Shown here one piece after another: positions 8,034 to 13,421 of a DNA stretch of 13,421 nucleotides. How positions within the stretch are numbered: the stretch's first letter is position 1; each line of letters starts with the position of its first letter. The position numbers were made by a program, and so were the translations under genes. The notes beneath the pieces were generated by a model. It did no database searches, was not told where the DNA came from, and was given only the letters and a program-made list of their open reading frames with translations. Source of the stretch: Sphingomonadaceae bacterium (GTDB lineage Bacteria > Pseudomonadota > Alphaproteobacteria > Sphingomonadales > Sphingomonadaceae); contig JAFAZM010000144.1 in NCBI GenBank assembly GCA_019239785.1, positions 1 to 13,421 on the forward strand. Reading direction: 5' to 3'.

Positions 8034-10475
8034 TCAGAAGCGCCGGGTGACGGTGAGAGCCCATTCGCGCGGGCGACCGGGCTGCGCCTTGACGAAGCCG
8101 GCGCCGGCGCCGCGCAGATCGAACGTGGTCAGATAATAATATTCGCGGAACAGATTGGTCACTTCCACCGCCGCCTGCCACATGTGGCTGTTGTCGCGCC
8201 AGGTCAGGCGGGCATTGGCGACGGTGAAGGCCGGCAGGTCGAAGCCGCCCGCCGCGACGCCGCCCGAGGTCACGCTCTGGTGGCTCATGTCGAAGCGCGG
8301 GGTGAACGAGCCGACCGAAGTCGGGATCTCGTACTGGATGCCGAAGCTCCACTTCCATTCCGGGGTCGCCGGCGGCCGCGCGCTGAGTCTACCGATAATC
8401 GACGGATCGGATGAGCAGGAGTCGGTCTCGCCGGCATTGAGCGGGCGGACCACGGTGATGTTCACGCACTGATAGTGGAAGCCGATCCAGCTCAGCGAGC
8501 CGTCGATGGTGAGGCCGGTCGTCGGCCGGATATAGGTTTCGAACTCGAGGCCCTTGATATGGGCATTGCCGGCATTCTGCGGCAGCGCGCAGGGCCCCGG
8601 CCCGCCGAATTGCGGGCACGAGAGCAGGACGAGCTGGATGTTGTTATATCGATTGTAGAAGGCCGAGGCGTTGAAGCGCAGCCTACGATCGAACAGGTCG
8701 AATTTGAGGCCGACCTCGTAATTGGTCAGCGTTTCCGGGTTGAACGGCCGCGCCTGCGCCGGGTTGAACGGCCGCGGACCGATGCCGCCGCCCTTGAAGC
8801 CGGTCGAGTAGGTGGCGTAGGCGAGCACCTCCGGCGAGAACCGGTAGTCGGCGCTGAGGCGGTAATCGACGCGGTCGCCGTCGTAGACGCCGGTCACGCC
8901 GTTCAGCGCGCCGAGGAACGGATTGCTCGTCACGCCGTCCGGATTGCGGCGGACGAAGGTATAGTCCTTGTGCTCGTTCGTGTAGCGCAGGCCGCCGGTC
9001 AGCGTCATATGATCGATCGGATGCCAGATCGCGGTCCCGAAGGCGGCCCAGCTGTTGGCATTGACGGGATCGTTGCCGATGAACTGCAGCGGAATCACCG
9101 CGTAGCGAATGTCCTGGAAGGTGAAGTAGGTCGTCCGCTGATCGTTGTAATAGCCGCCCAGGGTCAGCTGGAGGGTGGACGCCAGATCCAGGTTGAGGCG
9201 GGCCTCCTGGCTCCAGAACCAGTAGCGGAGGCGGTTCTGGCCGAAGCCGATGCTCGACGGCGACAGATCGTCGTCCGAACTGAAGCGATCGTTCCACGCG
9301 CGATAGGCAGTGATCGATTGCAGCTGCGCCCAGGAGGCCAGGCGCAGATCGACGTTCAGGCCGACGCCCCAGCCCGAATATTGGGTCGTGTCCTCGCCCT
9401 GGGTCGCCACGAGCGGGTAGCCGGGCGCAACCGGCCCGGCCCAGGTGGCCGCCGGCTGATTGAACTGGGCGTAGTTGCAGAAGCGGCCGCAAATGAACCG
9501 CGGGCCGTAAGCAGGCCCTATGTTGAGCGTGTTGCCCGGCGGCTGCGCTGCAACCAGCACCTCGGCGGCGTTCGTGCGGCTGTCGCGGGTGTAGTCGCCC
9601 GACAGCATGATGTCGATGTCGGGGTTGGGATGGTAGCGCAGCGAGCCGCGCACCGCGGTATAGCCGACGCCGCCCATATGATCGACGAGGCAGTCGCCGC
9701 CGCCCCGCTGGGACGTGACGCCGCTGCCGGGGTGCGAGCAGCCGTAGTCGATGCGATCGACGTAGCCGGTCTGCTGGCGTGCGGTGCCGGCGATGCGGGC
9801 ATAGAGGCCGTCGGCGATGGTGAAGGTGGCGCCGCCGCGCACGGCGATCAGGTTGCGGCTGCCATAGGTCGCCTCGACGAAGCCCCCGCCGTCGGCGTCG
9901 GGCCGGCGGGTGATCAGGCGGATCGCGCCGCCGACCGAGTTGCGGCCCTGAAGCGTGCCTTGCGGCCCGCGCAGGATCTCGACGCGCTCCAGATCGAGCA
10001 GGTCGAAATTCGCGCCGGTCAGCGACGAATAATAGACGTCGTCGACATAGAGGCCGACGCCGGGCTCGAAGGCCGGGTTGAAGTCGAACTGCCCGATGCC
10101 GCGAATCGAGGCGCCGATCGACGGGCCGAAGGAGGCGCCCTGCTGGCGCAGGGTTACGTTCGGAGCCTGGTTCGCGACCTCGACGAGGCTGCGCTGGCTG
10201 CGCTGCTCGAGCAAGGCGGCGGGCACCGCGGTGATCGACAGCGGCGTGTCCTGCAGCCGCTGCTCACGGAACTGGGCGGTGACGACGATGTCCGGCGCGC
10301 CCTGCGCATTGTCGGCCGGCGGCGTTGCCGCCGGCTGGGCCGGTTGCGCGGGCTGATCCGGCTGGGCCGGCTGGTCCGCCGCGAGCGCGGGCGTCGCGGA
10401 GATGATCGAGAGCAGCGAAGCGGAAGCAATAATGGCCGCGCGCGACGCGTGCGGGCGAAGACCGAGCCTGTTCAT
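8034..10475 (-). CDS. TonB-dependent outer-membrane receptor
   Basis: The 813-residue product has a signal peptide ending near ALA (residues 30-32), then a Pro/Gln-rich linker (DQPAQPDQPAQPAQPAA) and a TonB-box-like DIVVTAQ (62-68). The plug domain has GVGLYVDDVYY (139-149) and DLERVEILRGPQGTLQGRNS (161-180). A 22-strand-type beta barrel ends in the C-terminal Phe typical of outer-membrane proteins (LTVTRRF). It resembles sphingomonad receptors for aromatics or plant-derived molecules. The ligand is unknown; neighbours suggest a lignin-derived dimer. Eight cysteines fall in four close pairs (246/262, 329/333, 620/629, 670/687), probably in surface loops. The start at 10475 is preceded by GGGAGGGG (10481-10488). 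Upstream in-frame ATGs, such as 10490, would place charged residues before the signal peptide. Confidence 0.93.
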   Translation of the reverse strand: MNRLGLRPHASRAAIIASASLLSIISATPALAADQPAQPDQPAQPAQPAATPPADNAQGAPDIVVTAQFREQRLQDTPLSITAVPAALLEQRSQRSLVEVANQAPNVTLRQQGASFGPSIGASIRGIGQFDFNPAFEPGVGLYVDDVYYSSLTGANFDLLDLERVEILRGPQGTLQGRNSVGGAIRLITRRPDADGGGFVEATYGSRNLIAVRGGATFTIADGLYARIAGTARQQTGYVDRIDYGCSHPGSGVTSQRGGGDCLVDHMGGVGYTAVRGSLRYHPNPDIDIMLSGDYTRDSRTNAAEVLVAAQPPGNTLNIGPAYGPRFICGRFCNYAQFNQPAATWAGPVAPGYPLVATQGEDTTQYSGWGVGLNVDLRLASWAQLQSITAYRAWNDRFSSDDDLSPSSIGFGQNRLRYWFWSQEARLNLDLASTLQLTLGGYYNDQRTTYFTFQDIRYAVIPLQFIGNDPVNANSWAAFGTAIWHPIDHMTLTGGLRYTNEHKDYTFVRRNPDGVTSNPFLGALNGVTGVYDGDRVDYRLSADYRFSPEVLAYATYSTGFKGGGIGPRPFNPAQARPFNPETLTNYEVGLKFDLFDRRLRFNASAFYNRYNNIQLVLLSCPQFGGPGPCALPQNAGNAHIKGLEFETYIRPTTGLTIDGSLSWIGFHYQCVNITVVRPLNAGETDSCSSDPSIIGRLSARPPATPEWKWSFGIQYEIPTSVGSFTPRFDMSHQSVTSGGVAAGGFDLPAFTVANARLTWRDNSHMWQAAVEVTNLFREYYYLTTFDLRGAGAGFVKAQPGRPREWALTVTRRF

Positions 10476-10561
10476 CCTAACCCCTCCCATTCTGCCGCCT
10501 CCCCGCCCTGATTTTTCAGGTTTGCGCGGGGAAGGCCCAACGGTGAATCGGATGCTATATA

Positions 10562-10577
10562 TGTTTGTGTAACATAC
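10562..10577 (-). promoter_or_regulatory. Putative operator in TonB receptor promoter region
   Basis: On the + strand the site reads TGTTTGTGTAACATAC and agrees at 14 of 16 positions with 87-102 upstream of the O-demethylase gene. Read on the minus strand it is directly followed by an AT-rich TATATA stretch (10557-10562 region) that may be a -10 element, about 80 bases before the receptor ATG. A repressor or activator bound here could control receptor expression together with the first gene. Confidence 0.45.
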
Positions 10578-10672
10578 AATGCGAAAACGACGCGACGCAT
10601 AATATTTCGGCCTGTGTATCGAAGAGGCAACACGGGCCGGTGGGCAACCGCCCACGGCTCGCGACCCTTCAA

Positions 10673-10803
10673 CTCCTCCCCTGAAAGGGGAGGTGGCGCG
10701 CGCCAGCGCGACGGAGGGGTATCAGCGTCCGAAGGTGCTTCCGGAGGCTGATACCCCTCCACCACCGCCTTCGGCGGCGGTCCCCCTCCCCCTCGGGGGA
10801 GGA
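10673..10803. repeat. Compound palindromic repeat element (sphingomonad REP/MITE-like)
   Basis: This element consists of several hairpins in a row: CCTCCCCTGAAAGGGGAGG (10675-10693), a perfect 14-bp pair GGAGGGGTATCAGC/GCTGATACCCCTCC (10713-10726 and 10747-10760), CCGCCTTCGGCGG (10765-10777) and TCCCCCTCGGGGGA (10787-10800). The outer ends are also complementary (CCTCCCC and GGGGAGG). It lies between the start region of the TonB receptor gene and the end of large NTF2 protein B, both read leftward. It could serve as the transcription end of the NTF2 gene. The rest of the 361-base gap (10476-10836) holds the receptor promoter region and nothing else recognisable. Confidence 0.85.
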
Positions 10804-10836
10804 ATGAGAACGGCACCCTCGACTGGTGTAAACATT

Positions 10837-11520
10837 TCAGCGCAGCGCCCCCTGGATCACCGGATGGGCGTAGTGGAATTCGACATGGGCGCGCTGCGGC
10901 CACATCGGCCGCACCTCGTCGAGCAGCTCGTCCGGGCCGAGCGGGTTTTCGGGATAGGTGATGCTCGCCGGGCGGAGATGGGCCTCCTGCCTTGCCCAGC
11001 CCGCTTCATAATCGGCCTGCCACTGGACGCGATAGTCCAGCCTCCGGATCTTCCAGACTCCGTCCTCTCGGACATAATCGTTCTCGTAGAGGCCGGCTTC
11101 CCAGAATTGCAGCGGCAGGCCCTCGGGCTTGTCCGGCCGCGACTCGTGGTTGCCGCCGGCAAGCAGGGCGCGGAAGCGGCCCTTGGCGCTGGCGCGGTCG
11201 TCGGCGATGGTGACGATGTCCTGCATCTGGAAATGGTCGAGCAGGAAGCCGTCGACCGGGCCCGGCCGGCCGCCGGTGAAGAAGTTCTGGAACCAGGTCT
11301 TGTAGAGCCGCGCGGCGCCGGCCTTGCCGCGATAGATGCCCGAGAGGAAGATCACCTCGCCATCCTCGGCGAAGAGCTCGACCACCTCGTCGTACATGCA
11401 CATGTCGATATAATAGCCGTAGGCGTAATGGAGCCGGCGGATCGCGTTGACGTCCTCGAGCCGGCCGACCCGCGCAGCCAGCGCCTCGATCTCAGCCCGC
11501 AGCGCCGCTTCGTCCGCCAT
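10837..11520 (-). CDS. Large NTF2-fold (SnoaL-like) protein B, candidate LdpA/PcfL-type side-chain lyase
   Basis: The 227-residue product is a clear paralogue of the protein at 4699-5436. Shared segments include YGYYID (34-39), DEVVELFAEDG (44-54), GIYRGKAG (61-68), the WEAGLYENDYVREDGVWKI region (140-158), a GWA segment near 174-176, YPENPLGPDEL and FHYAHPV. The N-terminal helix (MADEAALRAEIEALAARVGRLEDVNAIRR) is coiled-coil-like. A cofactor-less lyase making a stilbene from a lignin dimer is a fair hypothesis, because the MarR gene and a stilbene dioxygenase lie immediately upstream. Dehydratase or isomerase activity is also possible. An in-frame ATG at 11553 would add eleven residues but lies inside a predicted promoter, so ATG 11520 (GGGAG about 7-8 bases before it) is preferred. 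Confidence 0.75.
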   Translation of the reverse strand: MADEAALRAEIEALAARVGRLEDVNAIRRLHYAYGYYIDMCMYDEVVELFAEDGEVIFLSGIYRGKAGAARLYKTWFQNFFTGGRPGPVDGFLLDHFQMQDIVTIADDRASAKGRFRALLAGGNHESRPDKPEGLPLQFWEAGLYENDYVREDGVWKIRRLDYRVQWQADYEAGWARQEAHLRPASITYPENPLGPDELLDEVRPMWPQRAHVEFHYAHPVIQGALR

Positions 11521-11551
11521 CTTCGCACTCCCGAAGAATCGTATGCGTTGC

Positions 11552-11579
11552 ATCCTATGCTGCGCAGCATGGGAATCAA
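11552..11579 (-). promoter_or_regulatory. Promoter with palindromic operator for NTF2 protein B
   Basis: Read on the minus strand, a -35-like TTGATT (11574-11579) and a -10-like TAGGAT (11552-11557) are separated by 16 bases. A perfect 14-bp palindrome, ATGCTGCGCAGCAT (11557-11570), fills most of the spacer. A second short inverted repeat, ATGC-GTT-GCAT (11543-11553 on the + strand), follows the -10 side. A dimeric repressor bound here would block RNA polymerase. The adjacent MarR protein is the obvious candidate, but this is inferred. Confidence 0.5.
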
Positions 11580-11650
11580 GCGGAGAGGCGCCTATTCTCC
11601 CTGTTTGCGAAACGGATGGGGAGGATAAGCGGCAAGGGCGCGCGCCGGCG

Positions 11651-12112
11651 CTATTCGTGGATCCGGTCGAGCAGCCGCATCAGCGTCTTGATCTCGTTCT
11701 GGGTGAAGCGGCTCTTCAGCCAGCGCTCGTGCGCCCAGATCGCCTGCTTGGCGCGGACCAGCAATTCGTCCCCTTCCGGCGTCAGATAGAGCGTCTTGCG
11801 GCGCCGGTCCTCGGGCGATGGGCCGCGGCGGAGGAAGTGGCGGTTCTGCAGCCGGTTGACGATGCCCATCGTCGTCGCCCGGTCCATGTAGAGGCGCTGG
11901 GCGAGGTCGGTCTGGGCGACGCCCGGATTGTCGCTGACCAGCCAGAGCACCGAAACCTGCTTCTGGGTCAGGTCCAGCTCGGCGAAGGTGGTCATGAAGT
12001 GGCGGTAGACCGCGACATAAGCGAGCCGGATGTGGAAGCCCAATATGTCCTTGATCTCGCCGACGTCGAGGTCGACGGGCGGAACCTCCAGCTCAACTTT
12101 AGGCTTGGTCAA
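11651..12112 (-). CDS. MarR-family transcriptional regulator
   Basis: The 153-residue product has the MarR layout: an N-terminal dimer helix (ILGFHIRLAYVAVYRHFMTT), a winged helix with LTQKQVSVLWLVSDNPG (48-64), recognition helix MDRATTMGIVNRLQN (76-90), wing DRRRKTLYLTPEG (102-114), and a C-terminal dimer helix. MarR proteins usually repress nearby genes and are released by small aromatic ligands or their CoA esters, which fits this locus. It is divergent from the stilbene dioxygenase and upstream of NTF2 protein B on the same strand. The frame is open far upstream, but only antisense to the dioxygenase. The TTG at 12112, eight bases after AGGGGG, is the best start, since no suitable in-frame ATG is present and the length then fits the family. 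Confidence 0.85.
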   Translation of the reverse strand: MTKPKVELEVPPVDLDVGEIKDILGFHIRLAYVAVYRHFMTTFAELDLTQKQVSVLWLVSDNPGVAQTDLAQRLYMDRATTMGIVNRLQNRHFLRRGPSPEDRRRKTLYLTPEGDELLVRAKQAIWAHERWLKSRFTQNEIKTLMRLLDRIHE

Positions 12113-12139
12113 ATCTGCATCCCCCTGCCGATCCTCCGC

Positions 12140-12168
12140 TTGGACAGATCGTGCGTGTCGCGTACAAA
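12140..12168 (+). promoter_or_regulatory. Putative sigma70-type promoter and operator for the stilbene dioxygenase
   Basis: A -35-like TTGGAC (12140-12145) and a -10-like TACAAA (12163-12168) are separated by 17 bases and lie 20 bases before the dioxygenase ATG. The segment GTGCGTGTCGCGTACAA (12151-12167) overlaps both the spacer and the -10. It matches the TonB-receptor motif (GTTTGTGTAACATACAA) at 12 of 17 bases, a weaker match than the pair at 87 and 10562. The region between the divergent MarR and dioxygenase genes is only 75 bases. Confidence 0.4.
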
Positions 12169-12187
12169 TGGCGGAAAGGAGAGGTCC

Positions 12188-13421
12188 ATGTCCAGCTTTC
12201 CGCAAACCATCGCCTTCACCGGCTTCAATACGCCTTCGCGGATCGAGGCGGATATTGCAGACCTCGATGTCGAAGGCGAGATTCCCCCCGCGCTGGAGGG
12301 AGCCTTCTACCGCGTTCAGCCCGATCCGCAATTCCCGCCGCTGCTGGGCGACGACATCTCGTTCAACGGCGACGGGATGATCACCATGTTCCGCTTCGAG
12401 AATGGCCGGGTCCATTTCCGGCAGCGCTGGGCGCGGACCGACAAATGGAAGCTGGAGCATGAGGCCGGCCGCGCCCTGTTCGGCGCCTATCGCAACCCGC
12501 TGACCGACGATGCGTCCGTCGCCGGCCGGATCCGCGGCACCGCCAACACCAATGCCTTTGTCCATGGCGGCAGGCTCTATGCGCTGAAGGAGGACAGCCC
12601 GGCGCTGGTGATGGACCCGGTCACGCTGGAGACGATCGGCTATACCGACTTCGGCGGGATGACGGGGCGGACCTTCACCGCCCATCCGAAGATCGACCCC
12701 GAGACCGGCGACATGATCGCCTTCGGCTATGCCTCCAAGGGCGTGCTGACCAGGGACATGACCTATTACGAGGTGAGCCCGGACGGCGTGCTGAAGCGCG
12801 AGCTGTGGTTCGAGAACCCCTATTATTGCATGATGCACGACTTCGCGATCACCCGCGACTACGCGCTCTTCCACGTCGTGCCGATCACCTCCTCCTGGGA
12901 GAGGCTGCGGGCGGGCCTGCCGCATTTCGGCTTCGACACCAAGCTGCCCGTCTATCTCGGCGTGCTGCCGCGCCGGGAGGGCGCCACGGCCGACGACATA
13001 CGCTGGTTCAGGCGCGGCAATTGCTTCGCCAGCCATGTGATGAACGCCTTCCAGGACGGCACGAAAATCCATTTCGACACGCCCGAGGCGAAGAACAACA
13101 TGTTCCCCTTCTTCCCCGACGTGGACGGCGCGCCGTTCAACGGCCCCGAATCGGCAAGCTTCCTGACCCGCTGGACCGTGGACATCGCGTCCAACTCGGA
13201 GGAATTCGAAAGCTGCACCCGGCTGACGGACATGATGGGCGAGTTCCCGCGCATCGACGACCGCTTCGCCGGCGAGAAATATCGCTACGGCTGGCTCCTG
13301 GTGATCGACCCGACCAAGCCCGTCGAATTGAAGGGCGGCAGCCCCGGGGGGCTGATCATGAACACGCTCGGCCTGGTCGACCATGAAACCGGCGCGGAGC
13401 AGAGCTGGTGGTGCGGCCCGG
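12188..13421 (+). CDS. Lignostilbene alpha,beta-dioxygenase (carotenoid cleavage oxygenase family), 3' end outside window
   Basis: The frame is open from ATG 12188 to the right edge (411 codons), so the last roughly 70-80 residues are missing if it has the usual length near 490. It belongs to the iron-dependent carotenoid oxygenase family. Three of the four iron-binding histidines are visible: His166 (TAHP), His217 (MMHD) and His283 (ASHVMNAF). The fourth should lie past the edge. Phe59, Tyr101 and Lys134 occupy the numbered positions that, in LsdA of Sphingomonas TMY1009, hold the 4-hydroxyl of the stilbene. This supports a 4-hydroxystilbene substrate rather than a carotenoid. The reaction would be O2-dependent cleavage of the central double bond into two aromatic aldehydes such as vanillin. 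The ribosome site AAGGAGAGG (12176-12184) precedes the ATG. The gene is divergent from the MarR gene. Confidence 0.92.
   Translation, partial: MSSFPQTIAFTGFNTPSRIEADIADLDVEGEIPPALEGAFYRVQPDPQFPPLLGDDISFNGDGMITMFRFENGRVHFRQRWARTDKWKLEHEAGRALFGAYRNPLTDDASVAGRIRGTANTNAFVHGGRLYALKEDSPALVMDPVTLETIGYTDFGGMTGRTFTAHPKIDPETGDMIAFGYASKGVLTRDMTYYEVSPDGVLKRELWFENPYYCMMHDFAITRDYALFHVVPITSSWERLRAGLPHFGFDTKLPVYLGVLPRREGATADDIRWFRRGNCFASHVMNAFQDGTKIHFDTPEAKNNMFPFFPDVDGAPFNGPESASFLTRWTVDIASNSEEFESCTRLTDMMGEFPRIDDRFAGEKYRYGWLLVIDPTKPVELKGGSPGGLIMNTLGLVDHETGAEQSWWCGP

Noticed and set aside
6850..8358. A 502-codon open frame on the minus strand
   Set aside because: It is antisense to the Rieske oxygenase and then runs out of frame through the end of the TonB receptor gene and across its terminator. 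No family motifs are seen.
8475..10511. A 678-codon open frame on the plus strand
   Set aside because: It is antisense to the TonB receptor, whose signal peptide, plug motifs and terminal Phe are clear. The plus-strand translation has no domain features.
12113..13384. Long N-terminal extension of the MarR reading frame
   Set aside because: This part is antisense to the dioxygenase, which has iron-binding histidines and substrate residues in place. Only 11651-12112 shows MarR features.

Overview
The window looks like chromosomal DNA from a sphingomonad (Sphingomonas, Sphingobium or Novosphingobium group). The evidence is high GC content, the protein families present (a LigM/DesA-type THF-dependent O-demethylase, a LigD-type benzylic-alcohol dehydrogenase, a lignostilbene dioxygenase and a large TonB-dependent receptor) and two kinds of palindromic intergenic repeat that resemble those common in this group. 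Genus and species cannot be fixed from this sequence alone.

Layout. Bases 1-33 may hold the tail of an upstream gene. A rightward series of eight genes runs from 178 to 7953: a LigM/DesA-like O-demethylase, a small NAD(P)-binding Rossmann protein, a LigD-like SDR dehydrogenase, an MFS transporter, a 245-residue NTF2-fold protein and a 130-residue NTF2-fold protein with a 4-base overlap. A ~115-bp palindromic repeat follows, then a CmcJ/NvfI-family oxidoreductase that overlaps a VanA-type Rieske oxygenase. A leftward TonB-dependent receptor (8034-10475) converges on this series, with a hairpin-plus-T-run terminator between them. Upstream of the receptor lie its promoter region and a second palindromic repeat. 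Next are a second large NTF2-fold protein (10837-11520, leftward), a leftward MarR regulator that appears to start at TTG (11651-12112), and a divergent lignostilbene-dioxygenase gene starting at 12188 that runs off the right edge.

Reading of the whole (inference). The set fits catabolism of lignin-derived methoxylated diaryl compounds. The TonB receptor and MFS protein would bring the aromatic in. The LigD-like SDR would oxidise a side-chain alcohol. The two large NTF2-fold proteins are candidates for cofactor-less side-chain lyases of the LdpA/PcfL kind, which release formaldehyde and leave a stilbene. The carotenoid-oxygenase-family enzyme would split the stilbene into two aldehydes. The LigM-like and Rieske enzymes would remove O-methyl groups. 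The CmcJ/NvfI-family protein next to the Rieske enzyme has no obvious place in any described lignin pathway and is the most novel component. The MarR protein, a shared 16-bp motif upstream of the first gene and the TonB receptor, and a weaker match over the dioxygenase promoter suggest coordinated control.
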